This document shows positions 42,693 through 52,967 of a DNA stretch of 64,000 bases, in pieces. A program made the translations under genes and the position numbers. Below the pieces are notes generated by a model, which was not told the DNA's origin, searched no databases, and worked only from the letters and a program-made list of their open reading frames with translations. Source of the DNA: Leucobacter chromiisoli (GTDB taxonomy: Bacteria; Actinomycetota; Actinomycetes; Actinomycetales; Microbacteriaceae). Each line of letters begins with the position of its first letter. Position 1 is the first letter of the stretch. The stretch spans positions 1-64,000 of the forward strand of contig NZ_JAEHOH010000007.1 of assembly GCF_016522505.1 (NCBI RefSeq). Direction: 5' to 3'.

Positions 42693-43226
42693 ATGTCGAA
42701 GCGTGATCGCTCGAACCCTGCTGATCCGTCCGTGGTGATGGTGCGCATCGTCGTCGCCGAGGACGGCACCCTGGCCGTCACGGTCGACGGGGCGCCGTTT
42801 CTGCCGCCGGAGTTCTCCCCGCCGTGGCGGCGGGGATCGTTCCCGGCGATCGTGGACGCGATCCGCGAGCAGACCGACTGCACGATCCGCGTCGACGTCA
42901 TCGAAACCGACGGCCGCACGATGACCGACTTCTACACCCCGCGCCCGCGCCGCACCCCACAACCAGAGGCGCAGCCGGTGCAACAGGTTCCGCCCGTGGC
43001 CGCGGTGCCGGTGCCGGTGGTGCCGCGTCTGGTGCAGTTCGCGGGGTCGGGGATGGTGCCGGGCGAGGATGTCGCGGTCGCGATCGTCATCGCGCACACC
43101 GAGACAGGGCCCGACGGCATCGCCCGCGCCCTGATCGATTCCCGCTACCTCGACCACGCGCCCACCAATGAAGTGATTCTCCTCGGCCGGATCTCTGCCA
43201 CCGTCTGCATCGGGGCACCGCAGTGA
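42693..43226 (+). CDS. Conserved protein of the transfer module, unknown function
   Basis: 177 residues with two folded parts: residues 15-85 (VVMVRIVVAEDGTLAVTVDG, TDCTIRVDVIETDGRTM) and 115-175 (RLVQFAGSGMVPGEDVAVAI, NEVILLGRISATVCIGAP). A Pro/Val/Gln linker joins them. Both halves look beta-rich. No family was recognised. The start has GAAGGAG upstream and the stop overlaps the TraG-like gene (43223-43226, ATGA-type), so it is coupled to conjugative DNA transfer. Confidence 0.8.
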   Translation: MSKRDRSNPADPSVVMVRIVVAEDGTLAVTVDGAPFLPPEFSPPWRRGSFPAIVDAIREQTDCTIRVDVIETDGRTMTDFYTPRPRRTPQPEAQPVQQVPPVAAVPVPVVPRLVQFAGSGMVPGEDVAVAIVIAHTETGPDGIARALIDSRYLDHAPTNEVILLGRISATVCIGAPQ

Positions 43227-45055
43227 CCTCCCCGATCCGCCCGACGGGGAGCCTCGGCGACGAACTCACCAACGCCGCCCTCGTAGGGCTCGCCACCCTC
43301 GCCGTCATCGCGGTGATCCTCCGGGCTGCGGGCAGTGTCACCGCGTTCCTCACCGGCACCCCGCAACCCGATACCGGGTTCGGCGCCGGGGCCGGGGTGC
43401 TCCTGCACCCCGGCGCCCCTGGCGCCGCACTCGGCGCGCCGGGCCTGAACCCGGTCGTGTACTGGGTCATCGCCGGCACCATGATCTTCACCGCCGGGGC
43501 TGCGGCCTGGCGGGGGTGGACGGCGATCCGGCAGCACGGCCGCCGGCAGGCGATGGACCCGTACCGGATCGCCGGGATCGCCACCCGCGCCGAAGTCGCG
43601 AAAGCGGGATCTCCGCGCGCGCTCCTGGCTCGGGCGGGGAACCTGCGCCCGTCGCTCGAGAACCCTGAGCCTTCAGAGGTCGGGTACCGGCTCGGGGTGT
43701 CGCGCGGGGTCGAGGTGTGGGCGTCGGTCGAAGACTCGATCCTGCTGATCGGGCCGCCCCGCTCCGGGAAGGGCGTGCACATCGTCATCAACTCGATCCT
43801 CACCGCCCCCGGCGCGGTCGTCACCACGTCCACTCGTCCGGACAACGTGACCGCCACGATCCGGGCCAGGGAGAAGGTGGGGCCGGTGGCGGTGTTCGAT
43901 CCGCAGCACCTCGCCGACGGCATCCCCGCCGGGCTCCGCTGGTCGCCCGTCAGAGGCTGCACCGATCCCCTCACCGCGATGATTCGCGCCGCAGGGCTCG
44001 CCTCCGCCACCGGGCTCGGGAAAGGCGGGGTCGAGGGCGGAGACTTCTGGGAAGCGAAAACCCGTGTTGCGCTCCAATGTCTGCTCCACGCCGCCGCCCT
44101 CGACCAGCGGCAGCCCGCCGACCTGTTCCGGTGGACGCTCGACCCCGCAGCCGCCGGCGACGCCGTATCGATCCTCGCCACCCACCCGCAAGCCGCGGGC
44201 GGGTGGGCGGAGGCGTTGCAGGCGATGATCGACGCGGACCCGCGTACCAGGGATTCGATCTGGCAGGGCGTCTCCCTCGCCCTCGCCGCCCTCGCCGACC
44301 CCCGCGTGCTCGATGCCGTCACCCCCGGCCCCGACGAGGTATTCAACCCCGAAGACTTCCTCGCGAAGAAGGGCACCCTGTACCTGCTGGCGACCGCGGC
44401 CGGGGCGAACAACAGCGCCCCGCTGGTCGCAGCGCTCATCGAAGACGTAGTCGAGGCAGCCCGCCGCCTCGCCGCACGCTCCGCAGGCGCACGACTCGAT
44501 CCGCCCCTGCTGCTCTGCTTGGACGAGGTCGCGAACCTCAGCCCGTTGCCGTCGTTGCCGACGCTCATGGCCGAAGGCGGCGGCACAGGGATCACGACCA
44601 TGCCGGTCTTGCAGTCGCTTGCGCAGGCGCGGGAGCAGTGGTCGGAGCACGCGGCCTCCGCGATCTGGGATGCCGCGATCGTGAAGATCGTCCTCGGCGG
44701 CGCCTCCAACAGCCGCGACCTCCAAGACCTCTCAACCCTGATTGGGGAACGCGATGAGATCACCGACTCCACCACCGTCGGCGACCACGGCACCCGCTCC
44801 GCGCAACGCTCGATCCGCCGCGTACCGATCATGCCGCCCGACGCGATCCGCCGACTCCCGTTCGGCACCGGCCTCGTGCTGCTGCGCGCGGCACCGCCGA
44901 TCGTGGCACGCCTGCGCTCCTGGAACCAGCGCGCCGACGGGAAACAACTCGTAGCCGACCGCCGCGCGGTCGAAGCAAAACTCCATTACCGGCAGGCCAA
45001 CACCCAGCCGGGCGCGGACGATCCGTCAGGCAGAGAAGGTGCACCTGTTTCGTAG
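43223..45055 (+). CDS. TraG/VirD4-family type IV coupling ATPase
   Basis: 610 residues: two N-terminal membrane helices (AALVGLATLAVIAVILRAAG, PVVYWVIAGTMIFTAGAAAW), then a motor domain. Walker A is GPPRSGKG (about 176-183), Walker B is LLLCLDEVANL, and the TraM-recognition-type region is LMAEGGGTGITTMPVLQSLA. These proteins pump the transferred DNA strand into a type IV secretion channel. No relaxase or channel ATPase is in the window, so the rest of the machinery must be elsewhere on the element or missing. The C-terminal tail is Arg/Gln-rich. Confidence 0.93.
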   Translation: MTSPIRPTGSLGDELTNAALVGLATLAVIAVILRAAGSVTAFLTGTPQPDTGFGAGAGVLLHPGAPGAALGAPGLNPVVYWVIAGTMIFTAGAAAWRGWTAIRQHGRRQAMDPYRIAGIATRAEVAKAGSPRALLARAGNLRPSLENPEPSEVGYRLGVSRGVEVWASVEDSILLIGPPRSGKGVHIVINSILTAPGAVVTTSTRPDNVTATIRAREKVGPVAVFDPQHLADGIPAGLRWSPVRGCTDPLTAMIRAAGLASATGLGKGGVEGGDFWEAKTRVALQCLLHAAALDQRQPADLFRWTLDPAAAGDAVSILATHPQAAGGWAEALQAMIDADPRTRDSIWQGVSLALAALADPRVLDAVTPGPDEVFNPEDFLAKKGTLYLLATAAGANNSAPLVAALIEDVVEAARRLAARSAGARLDPPLLLCLDEVANLSPLPSLPTLMAEGGGTGITTMPVLQSLAQAREQWSEHAASAIWDAAIVKIVLGGASNSRDLQDLSTLIGERDEITDSTTVGDHGTRSAQRSIRRVPIMPPDAIRRLPFGTGLVLLRAAPPIVARLRSWNQRADGKQLVADRRAVEAKLHYRQANTQPGADDPSGREGAPVS

Positions 45056-45094
45056 AGCCGTGATGGGCGCGGCCGTGAAGCAGGAGGCGAAATC

Positions 45095-45538
45095 GTGTCG
45101 ATCCCGACCAAGACCTCGTTGTCAGGGTTCATCGCAACCACCCCGCATCCCTCGTCCACGAAGAGCGGGGTGCCGCGCATGTTCGCCCGCGTGGGCAAGC
45201 CCCGCTACCGGCGTGAGGAGGACGGCACATTCACGGAGCTCGAACCCTCGTTCCATGACCTCGTCGCGTTCGGGGAGAGCGCCGTGCGCGCACTGTCGAC
45301 GCTGCAGAAGCACGACAACTTCGTCGCCGAGGGGCGCGTGAATCGCCGAACCATCGAGCGAGACGGTGTGCCGACCGAGATCGAGCAGTTCATCGTCTCG
45401 AAGATCGGCCCCGACGCCGCCCGCACCACCTTCACGATGGATCGCAGCCAGCGCGCCAGCCGAACCGTCGAACGCACCAGCACCGCTGCCCGAGGCACTG
45501 AGCGGAGCACGTCGCCGGTGTTCGCCAGGGCCATGTGA
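45095..45538 (+). CDS. Single-stranded DNA-binding-like protein of the transfer module
   Basis: 147 residues from a GTG with AGGAGGCG upstream. The first 95 residues fit a divergent SSB OB fold (LSGFIATTPHPSSTKSGVPR, MFARVGKPRYRREEDGTF, FHDLVAFGESAVRALSTLQK, DNFVAEGRVNRR). The C-terminal 50 residues are a Ser/Arg/Thr-rich tail without the acidic DDxIPF tip of chromosomal SSB. It could coat transferred DNA together with DprA. The OB assignment rests on pattern only. Confidence 0.72.
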   Translation: MSIPTKTSLSGFIATTPHPSSTKSGVPRMFARVGKPRYRREEDGTFTELEPSFHDLVAFGESAVRALSTLQKHDNFVAEGRVNRRTIERDGVPTEIEQFIVSKIGPDAARTTFTMDRSQRASRTVERTSTAARGTERSTSPVFARAM

Positions 45539-45558
45539 ACCGGGAAGGGGACCCCGCC

Positions 45559-46152
45559 ATGAACATCGACGCGCCCGCCGACGAGGAAGGCTTCGACCCC
45601 GAAGAACTCGAGGAGGAGGACGACGGCACTGACCCGCTCAGCACTGTCTCTCTGCCGATCACCCCGAAGCCGATCAACTGGCATCTCCTGCGCTCGCACG
45701 AAGCCGAACAAGAATGGCTCGATCTGAACCAGTGGGTGAACCAGCTCCGCGAGACCTATGGGCTGCCCGCGTCGGTAGTGCCGCCGTTCTGGCATCGGCA
45801 TCCCGAACTCGTCTGGGAGCTCTCTGCGCTGCACACGCATTGGCTGTGCAGCTACGACCCCGAACAGGACGGGTCGGGGCCGATCGCGTGGCACACCGAT
45901 TTCGCGCTCGCCCGCGAACGGCTCCGCGAATGGGTGGCCACCTGCGGCACCCGCCTGGATCGCGACCGGCCAACTCGGCAGACCACCTGGCCTGGTGAGG
46001 TTGCGCAGGCACCGATTGAGGATGAGGTAATCCCGGATCGGGACGCTGACTTCATCACGTTCGTCTCTGCCGACGCCGCCCGTCGCGCCCAGATCGAAGA
46101 GGAAACGATCGCCGCCGCGGTCGCGGCCGCAAAGGGTTCGAAGTCTCAATGA
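45559..46152 (+). CDS. DUF4913-like protein of the transfer module
   Basis: 197 residues. After an acidic N-terminus (EEGFDPEELEEEDDGTDPLS) there is a conserved helical domain (LNQWVNQLRETYGLPASVVP, PPFWHRHPELVWELSALHTH) and an Asp/Glu/Ala-rich end. Proteins of this kind recur next to TraG-like genes in actinobacterial integrative elements, without known function. The ATG at 45559 was chosen for its GGGAAGGGG site; a GTG at 45535 is possible. It ends the plus-strand transfer operon before the terminator at 46192. Confidence 0.8.
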   Translation: MNIDAPADEEGFDPEELEEEDDGTDPLSTVSLPITPKPINWHLLRSHEAEQEWLDLNQWVNQLRETYGLPASVVPPFWHRHPELVWELSALHTHWLCSYDPEQDGSGPIAWHTDFALARERLREWVATCGTRLDRDRPTRQTTWPGEVAQAPIEDEVIPDRDADFITFVSADAARRAQIEEETIAAAVAAAKGSKSQ

Positions 46153-46191
46153 TCCCGGCCGGCACCCGTGGTTGGACTCCCGGCCAACACG

Positions 46192-46229
46192 AAAGGGAGG
46201 AACGTCCGCCAGGACCGTTCCTCCCTTTT
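46192..46229. terminator. Bidirectional terminator between transfer genes and xis
   Basis: AAAGGGAGGAACG (46192-46204) pairs with CGTTCCTCCCTTT (46216-46228), loop 11 nt, followed by T on the plus strand and preceded by AAA, so it reads as U-rich in both directions. It ends the plus-strand module and the minus-strand xis-int transcript. Confidence 0.88.
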
Positions 46230-46234
46230 CACTT

Positions 46235-46441
46235 CTATCGCGTCGATGGAATCTCGACCAGCAATCGTTCTTCCAGCTCCTTCATGTCGACTCGGATCAG
46301 GCGTCCCACACGGTACCCAGTAACCGTGCCGTCCGAGATCCGCCGGCGTAGCGTCTTCACGGACACCCCGAATCTCACCGCGGCCTCTGCCAACGGGACC
46401 AGGTTCTCGACGGGCACTTTTGTTCGAGATTGACGAACCAT
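46235..46441 (-). CDS. xis: Excisionase-like small HTH protein (MerR/AlpA type)
   Basis: 68 residues with a winged-helix binding domain typical of excisionases and AlpA: LVPLAEAAVRFGVSVKTLRR and RISDGTVTGYRVGRLIRVDM. It is basic overall and lies 52 bp downstream of the integrase gene on the same strand. It probably bends attachment-site DNA to favour excision. It could instead be a regulator of the element. Confidence 0.82.
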   Translation of the reverse strand: MVRQSRTKVPVENLVPLAEAAVRFGVSVKTLRRRISDGTVTGYRVGRLIRVDMKELEERLLVEIPSTR

Positions 46442-46493
46442 GTCAACACCTCTCCTTCTCTGTCGTCACATGGGTTCATCCCATAGGTGCCCT

Positions 46494-47807
46494 TCACGAA
46501 TCCCGGGCCGCACCGCTACTACCGTTCTCAGGCAGTGCGGAGGTGATGGCAGCCTCGACACGGCGACTCATTCGACAGGCGAGTTCTCGATCTCTCGTCA
46601 TCGTGGCGTGCTGGTATCGCAACACGATCCTCATATCCGAGTGCCCGCCCCGACGCATCAGCTCAGCCAACGTGGCACCCTCTTGAGCGAACAGCGTCAG
46701 ACCGGTGTGGCGCAGATCGTGGAAGCGAAACCTTGGGGGCAGCCCAGCGACGTTGTCACGGACGTCACCCCAGATGAACCCCCAGCGAGTGTTGGAAAGG
46801 GGCATGCTTCCGCGAGGGCTTGCCGGCACCAAGGGCGCTTTGGCCTCCGGCGCGACGCGCGACAGAAGGTGCTCGCGCAGGCGATCAACCATCAGATCTG
46901 GGACGCTGAGCGATCGCTTGCCTGCGTCGCTCTTCAGATCTGTGTAGTCCCCGGTGTTCGCGTTCAGCTGTCGACGTACGTGCAGCGTGGCGCTCCCGTC
47001 TGGGTACCATTCAACGTCTCGGCGTTGGAGTCCGAGGCACTCGCCTCGCCGCAACTGGCACCACGCGGCCAGCAGCACCATGATCGACCACTCAGGGGGT
47101 GCCGCCGCATACAAAGCTTCAACCTGTTCGGGTGCGATCACGTCCTCGCTGGCATCGTGGTCGGCATCGTGTCGCACCGGCTCTTGACGTGGAATCGAGA
47201 CGTTCGGAGCCGCAGGAGTGATGCCGTCCCGTGCCGCCTGTCGCAAGATCATCATCAATACGATCAAGACCGGACGCGTGACGCCGTTGAACTTCGACCT
47301 CGGATTCAACGGCGATGGGATCTTGTCGAGGCGTTCTGTCATGACGCGAATCCGGGCCTCGTCGATGTCACGGATTGGAGTGTTCTCGAACTCTGGCACC
47401 AGATAGCCCGTGACTTTGCTCTGGTAAGAGCGGACGGTGCCGACGGCACGCTTCTTACCGCTGCGGTTCGGCTCCGTGCGGATCATTGCAAGCCAACGCT
47501 CCGAGTACTCCGAGAACCCGACCGCGCGCGCCTGATCCGCAGCTGCTTCCGCGCGACGACGTGCAGCCACTGCGGACGGAGGCTGCCAGTCGCCGCGAGC
47601 AATCTTCGTGTGAGCGCCTGCGAGCCAGGTGCGAGCATCCGTCTTGGTAAGGAACGTCAGCGGTTTGTCGTCGTCGGTTCGCGCAGTGTAAATCTCCCCG
47701 TCAGGCGCCGGATAGCGAGCCTGCCATCGCCCCGAAGGGAGCTTTCGCAGGCTTCCCCAGGTCTCACGCTTTGTAGTTGGCCTCTTCTGCTCCGTGACGC
47801 TCATCAT
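46494..47807 (-). CDS. int: Tyrosine-family site-specific integrase
   Basis: 437 residues. The N-terminal arm-binding region has GSLRKLPSGRWQARYPAPDG, a SAM-like core-binding domain follows, and the catalytic domain holds the Arg in LRRGECLGLQ, His-x-x-Arg in FHDLRHTG, His in RRGGHSDMRI and Tyr in VLRYQH. The arm-binding domain means it uses arm-type sites, and GTGCCAC repeats lie directly upstream (47846-48033). ATG codons at 47807 and 47804 follow GGGAGGGC. The gene sits at the island's right edge beside nrdF, the usual position next to an attachment site. Confidence 0.95.
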   Translation of the reverse strand: MMSVTEQKRPTTKRETWGSLRKLPSGRWQARYPAPDGEIYTARTDDDKPLTFLTKTDARTWLAGAHTKIARGDWQPPSAVAARRRAEAAADQARAVGFSEYSERWLAMIRTEPNRSGKKRAVGTVRSYQSKVTGYLVPEFENTPIRDIDEARIRVMTERLDKIPSPLNPRSKFNGVTRPVLIVLMMILRQAARDGITPAAPNVSIPRQEPVRHDADHDASEDVIAPEQVEALYAAAPPEWSIMVLLAAWCQLRRGECLGLQRRDVEWYPDGSATLHVRRQLNANTGDYTDLKSDAGKRSLSVPDLMVDRLREHLLSRVAPEAKAPLVPASPRGSMPLSNTRWGFIWGDVRDNVAGLPPRFRFHDLRHTGLTLFAQEGATLAELMRRGGHSDMRIVLRYQHATMTRDRELACRMSRRVEAAITSALPENGSSGAARDS

Positions 47808-47845
47808 GCCCTCCCGTGGCCGCAAACGGACTGTTGCGGACGGTC

Positions 47846-48033
47846 GTGCCACTTCGTGCCACTAGGCACCTGGATCAGCCCAGATCCGCATGATTCTGCG
47901 GTTCCGAGCGAGCCTGAAACGTCCTCGCTGGCACGTTGTGGCACGGCCTCGGTGACCTCTCGAACCTGCTTTCCGTCCGGGAACCCACCCCGCTCTGGTC
48001 TGGCAGGTGCGCCCGTGCCACCTCCGTGCCACT
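47846..48033. repeat. GTGCCAC repeat cluster: probable integrase arm-type sites
   Basis: GTGCCAC occurs at 47846, 47856, 48015 and 48026, forming two pairs spaced 10 and 11 bp (about one helical turn). An inverted copy lies at 47938-47944. The cluster fills the 280-bp gap between the integrase start and the nrdF terminator, and no gene is visible there. Paired direct repeats of this size flanking a core are the usual layout of arm sites for arm-binding tyrosine integrases. The core crossover sequence was not identified. Confidence 0.68.
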
Positions 48034-48089
48034 CCGACTGGATACTGATGTGCATTTCCGTCCTCCTCTGTTCATCAGGAGGTGGCATG

Positions 48090-48131
48090 AAAAGAGGCCC
48101 GGAACTGCAGAATCCTGCAGTTCCGGGCCTC
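48090..48131 (-). terminator. Rho-independent terminator of nrdF
   Basis: A perfect 17-bp stem (48094-48110 with 48115-48131; core GAGGCCCGGAACTGCAG) with a 4-nt loop. On the minus strand it ends in TTTT. It lies 38 bp beyond the nrdF stop and ends the nrd operon. It is also the last chromosomal feature before the integrase arm sites. Confidence 0.93.
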
Positions 48132-48168
48132 TCATCAGCCCTCACGGGCCTGGGGCTACATCAACGAC

Positions 48169-49182
<1,014 letters not shown>

Positions 49183-49255
49183 TCAGTTCGGGATCGGGGT
49201 GGACAGGCCCCCGCGAACCGAGAGCGCCGGCGAACCGGTGCCCTCGACGCTCACG

Positions 49256-51361
49256 CTATAGCATGCAGCTGACGCACTCCGACATGTCCGTGCCCTCGAG
49301 TGCGAGCTGGCGCAGGCGGATGTAGTAGATCGTCTTGATCCCCTTGCGCCACGCGTAGATCTGCGCCTTGTTGATGTCGCGCGTGGTGGCGGTGTCCTTG
49401 AAGAACAGCGTCAGCGACAGGCCCTGATCGACGTGCTGCGTGGCCGCGGCGTAGGTGTCGATGATCTTCTCGGGGCCGATCTCGTACGCGTCCTCGTAGT
49501 ACTCGAGGTTGTCGTTCGTCAGGAAGGGTGCCGGGTAGTAGACCCGGCCCAGCTTGCCCTCCTTGCGGATCTCGATCTTCGACGCGATCGGGTGGATCGA
49601 GCTCGTCGAGTTGTTGATGTACGAGATCGAACCGGTGGGCGGCACCGCCTGCAGGTTCTGGTTGTAGATGCCGTGCTGCTGCACGCTCGCCTTCAGCTCG
49701 CGCCAATCGTCCTGGGTCGGGATCTCGACGCCGGCCGAGGCGAACAGCTCGCGCACGCGCCCGGTCACGGGCTCCCACGGCTGATCCGTGTACTTGTCGA
49801 AGAACTCGCCCGAGGCGTACTTCGAATCCTCGAATCCCTCGAAGCGCTGCCCGCGCTCCATCGCGATGCGGTTCGAGGCCTTCAGCGCGTGGAACAGGAT
49901 CGTGTAGAAGTAGATGTTCGTGAAGTCGACGCCCTCTTCGCTGCCGTAGTGGATGCGCTCGCGGGCGAGGTAGCCGTGCAGGTTCATCTGGCCGAGGCCG
50001 ATGGCGTGCGACTTGTCGTTGCCGTCCTCGATCGAGCGCACCGACGTGATGTGGCTCATGTCGCTCACCGCGGTGAGCGCGCGGATCGCCAGGTCGACGC
50101 TCTCGCCGAAGCGGTCGCCGTCCATCATCATGGCGATGTTCATCGAGCCGAGGTTGCAGGAGATGTCCTTGCCGATGACGTCGTAGCTGAGATCCTCGTT
50201 GTAGGTGGTCGGGGTGTTGACCTGCAGGATCTCGGAGCAGAGGTTCGACATGTTGATGCGGCCCTTGATGGGGTTCGCATTGTTCACCGTGTCCTCGAAC
50301 ACGATGTAGGGGTACCCCGACTCGAACTGCAGCTCGGCGATGGTCTGGAAGAAGTGCCGCGCGTTGATCTTCGTCTTCTTGATGCGCGCGTCGTCGACCA
50401 TCTCGTGGTACTTCTCGGTGATCGAGAGGTCGCCAAAGGGGACCCCGTACACCCGCTCGACGTCGTAGGGGGAGAACAGGTACATGTCCTCGCCCTTCTT
50501 CGCGAGCTCGAAGGTGATGTCGGGGATCACGACGCCGAGGGAGAGGGTCTTGATGCGGATCTTCTCGTCGGCGTTCTCGCGCTTCGTGTCGAGGAACCGC
50601 ATGATGTCCGGGTGGTGCGCCGACAGGTAGACCGCCCCGGCGCCCTGACGGGCCCCGAGCTGGTTGGCGTAGCTGAAGCTGTCCTCCAGGAGCTTCATCA
50701 CGGGGATGATGCCCGAGGACTGGTTCTCGATCTTCTTGATGGGGGCGCCGGCCTCGCGGATGTTCGAGAGGGACAGCGCGACGCCGCCGCCGCGCTTGGA
50801 CAGCTGCAGCGACGAGTTGATCCCGCGCGAGATCGACTCCATATTGTCCTCGATGCGCAGCAGGAAGCAGGACACCAGCTCGCCGCGCTGGGCCTTGCCG
50901 AGGTTGAGGAACGTGGGGGTCGCCGGCTGGAACCTGCCGGCGATGATCTCGCGGACGAGACCGCGTGCCAGCTCATGGTCGCCCTGGGCGAGGCCGAGCG
51001 CGACCATCACGACGCGATCCTCGAAGCGCTCGAGGTAGCGCTTGCCGTCGAAGGTCTTCAGCGCGTACGAGGTGAAGAACTTGAACGCGCCGAGGAAGGT
51101 GGGGAAGCGGAACTTCATCGCGAACGCCTCGTCGCGGAGCTCCTCGACGAACGAGAGCGGGTACTGATCCAGCAGTTCCTTCTCGTAGTAGTCGTTGTCG
51201 ATCAGGTAGCGCATGCGCTCTTCGAAGTTGTGGAAGAACACCATGTTCTGATTGACATGCTGCAGGAAGTACTGGCGCGCGGCCTCCCGATCCTTGTCGA
51301 ACTGGATCTTGCCGTTCGCGTCGTACAGATTGAGCATCGCGTTCAGCGAGTGGTAATCCAT
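49256..51361 (-). CDS. nrdE: Class Ib ribonucleotide reductase, large subunit
   Basis: About 701 residues. The sequence contains [25 protein letters not shown] (substrate-site Cys), the active-site segment with [12 protein letters not shown] and the C-terminal redox pair CVSCML, rereduced by NrdH. It lacks the N-terminal ATP-cone, as class Ib enzymes do. The ATG at 51361 ([20 protein letters not shown]) is used; a TTG at 51412 overlapping the nrdI end would add 17 residues and is possible. It is transcribed after nrdI and before nrdF. Confidence 0.96.
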   Translation of the reverse strand: MDYHSLNAMLNLYDANGKIQFDKDREAARQYFLQHVNQNMVFFHNFEERMRYLIDNDYYEKELLDQYPLSFVEELRDEAFAMKFRFPTFLGAFKFFTSYALKTFDGKRYLERFEDRVVMVALGLAQGDHELARGLVREIIAGRFQPATPTFLNLGKAQRGELVSCFLLRIEDNMESISRGINSSLQLSKRGGGVALSLSNIREAGAPIKKIENQSSGIIPVMKLLEDSFSYANQLGARQGAGAVYLSAHHPDIMRFLDTKRENADEKIRIKTLSLGVVIPDITFELAKKGEDMYLFSPYDVERVYGVPFGDLSITEKYHEMVDDARIKKTKINARHFFQTIAELQFESGYPYIVFEDTVNNANPIKGRINMSNLCSEILQVNTPTTYNEDLSYDVIGKDISCNLGSMNIAMMMDGDRFGESVDLAIRALTAVSDMSHITSVRSIEDGNDKSHAIGLGQMNLHGYLARERIHYGSEEGVDFTNIYFYTILFHALKASNRIAMERGQRFEGFEDSKYASGEFFDKYTDQPWEPVTGRVRELFASAGVEIPTQDDWRELKASVQQHGIYNQNLQAVPPTGSISYINNSTSSIHPIASKIEIRKEGKLGRVYYPAPFLTNDNLEYYEDAYEIGPEKIIDTYAAATQHVDQGLSLTLFFKDTATTRDINKAQIYAWRKGIKTIYYIRLRQLALEGTDMSECVSCML

Positions 51362-51396
51362 CTCGCTGATCTTCGACGATTCGAGGCTCGTCTCCG

Positions 51397-51825
51397 TCAG
51401 TGTTGCTTCCAAAACTGTTCCAATCCCTCTCGAACGGCGTTGACGTCGTCCTCGGTCCCAAAGAGTTCGAATCGATACAGGTGCGGCACGCGGCACTTGC
51501 GAGCGATGATGTCGCCCGCGATCCCGTAGGCCTCACCGAAATTCGTGTTCCCCGCAGCTATAACGCCCCGGAGGTGCTTTCGATTCCGCTCATCGTTCAA
51601 GAATCTGATGACCTGCTTCGGCACCGCACGGGTCTCCGGCCCGCCGCCGTAGGTCGGCACGATGAGCACGAAGGGTTCGTCCACCACCAGCGGCTCATCC
51701 TTCGCATAGAGCGGGATGCGCACCGCCGGCTGGCCGAGCTTCTGCACGAAACGGTGCGTGTTCCCCGATGCGCTCGAGAAATAGACCAGATCCGCCACAG
51801 CCGCCCCCTTCAGCCTCGTCTCCAT
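51397..51825 (-). CDS. nrdI: NrdI flavodoxin-like activator of class Ib reductase
   Basis: 142 residues with the NrdI FMN-binding loops [27 protein letters not shown] and [19 protein letters not shown]. It supplies superoxide for assembly of the Mn-tyrosyl radical in NrdF. The ATG at 51825 is preceded by weak ribosome-site bases; the first in-frame Met gives [16 protein letters not shown]. Its end overlaps the possible upstream TTG start of nrdE. Confidence 0.95.
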   Translation of the reverse strand: METRLKGAAVADLVYFSSASGNTHRFVQKLGQPAVRIPLYAKDEPLVVDEPFVLIVPTYGGGPETRAVPKQVIRFLNDERNRKHLRGVIAAGNTNFGEAYGIAGDIIARKCRVPHLYRFELFGTEDDVNAVREGLEQFWKQH

Positions 51826-51871
51826 AGAGAAAATCGCCCGCGACCGGCCAGCCGCGGGCGATCGAGCAGCG

Positions 51872-52108
51872 TCAGTCGGCGAGACGGCCGGCGAGCTCCG
51901 AGATCTTGTCGGGGCGGAAGCCCGACCAGTGCTCGTCCTCAGTGACCACCACGGGCGCCTGGAGGTAGCCCAGCTCCTTGACCGTCTCAAGCGCCGTCTC
52001 GTCCTGCGAGAGGTCGAGAACGTTGTACTCGATCCCCTTGCTGTCGAGCGCCCGGTAGGTCGCCGTGCACTGCACGCACGACGGCTTGGTGTACACCGTG
52101 ATCGCCAT
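51872..52108 (-). CDS. nrdH: NrdH glutaredoxin-like electron donor
   Basis: 78 residues: [20 protein letters not shown] with active site CVQC, and the NrdH features [11 protein letters not shown] and WSGFRPDKI. It reduces NrdE using thioredoxin reductase or mycothiol-linked electrons. It is the first gene of the operon; GAAGGGCG precedes the ATG and two NrdR-like boxes lie 41-88 bp upstream. Confidence 0.96.
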   Translation of the reverse strand: MAITVYTKPSCVQCTATYRALDSKGIEYNVLDLSQDETALETVKELGYLQAPVVVTEDEHWSGFRPDKISELAGRLAD

Positions 52109-52148
52109 TTCACGCCCTTCGTCAAAATCTGCCGCGCCCCGTTCGAGG

Positions 52149-52196
52149 CACTACATATAGTGAACCACACTGCCGCCGACCACAAGATGCTGTAGT
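52149..52196 (-). promoter_or_regulatory. Tandem NrdR-box-like palindromes upstream of nrdH
   Basis: CACTACATATAGTG (52149-52162) is a perfect 5-bp-arm palindrome. CCACAAGATGCTGTAG (52180-52195) is a weaker copy, centred 32 bp away, about three helical turns. NrdR boxes come in such pairs ahead of ribonucleotide reductase genes, where NrdR-dATP represses transcription. An nrdR gene is not in the window. Confidence 0.8.
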
Positions 52197-52549
52197 TACA
52201 GCTGTGTAGTTTTCCACGCCGTTTCCACCGGGAGGCAGCTCGGATTGGGGAGAACTTTCGGCACCATTCCGCCCCTCTTCCCCGGTTATCCACAAGGGCG
52301 AGGCGGCGAAAGAAAATTGCCCACACACCCCGCTCCGGCGTGTCGCATGGATTCCTCGCCGGGCCTGCGCGACATCCCGCACCCGAACTCCCGCCGGCGA
52401 GATGAGCCGTGCGCGTGCTCTCACACGAGAACCATCTCATACGCATTGTGACCTCACAGGCGAGACACTGGTCCTGGACGATCTGAGCGTCCGGGCTTCG
52501 AGCGCATTCGCCTCTGGATTCTCCCCCGCGCGGGCACGAACATACACTC
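52197..52549. other. Divergent intergenic region between nrdH and the XRE regulator
   Basis: About 350 bp with no convincing gene. It is relatively AT-rich near 52197-52220 and holds the divergent promoters. A plus-strand stretch at 52510-52550 (CCCGCGCGGGCACGAACATA) precedes the XRE start. Nothing resembling an RNA gene or riboswitch was recognised. Confidence 0.5.
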
Positions 52550-52867
52550 ATGGACATTCCCCTCTCCCGCCTCCCCGCACGCGCGGTGGGGGCGCGCGTG
52601 CGCGAGATCCGACTGGCCCTGGGCATCAGCCAGAACGATCTGGCCGAACTCGCGTTGCTGCACTCGTCGAATCTGGGGAAGATCGAGCGCGGCGAGGCCA
52701 ACCCGAACCTCGACACGCTGACCCGCATCGCCACGGCGTTGAACACGACCGTGTCGGATCTGACGCGGTACGTCACTGCCGAGCACGTCGCACCACGGGA
52801 GCGCCGGGTCACGGCGGCCGACCTGATCCGCGCCCGCGGGCTGAGCGCCGAAGCGCACGACCCCTGA
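52550..52867 (+). CDS. XRE-family helix-turn-helix regulator
   Basis: 105 residues. The Cro/cI HTH spans about 12-70: [60 protein letters not shown]. The last 30 residues ([20 protein letters not shown]) are a short basic tail without a sensor domain. It stands alone and divergent from nrdH. Targets are unknown. Confidence 0.9.
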   Translation: MDIPLSRLPARAVGARVREIRLALGISQNDLAELALLHSSNLGKIERGEANPNLDTLTRIATALNTTVSDLTRYVTAEHVAPRERRVTAADLIRARGLSAEAHDP

Positions 52868-52967
52868 ACGGGGAGCTGCGGCATGCGGCCGAGGCGCGAC
52901 GAACATCTCCGGCGCCGCGACGAGCACCGCCGGCACAGGCGCGGCGGGCCTCGACGCGTCCGTCTCT

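Noticed and set aside
49433-51529. 698-codon open frame on the plus strand
   Set aside because: Antisense to nrdE, which has full family homology; the frame is a GC-rich shadow.
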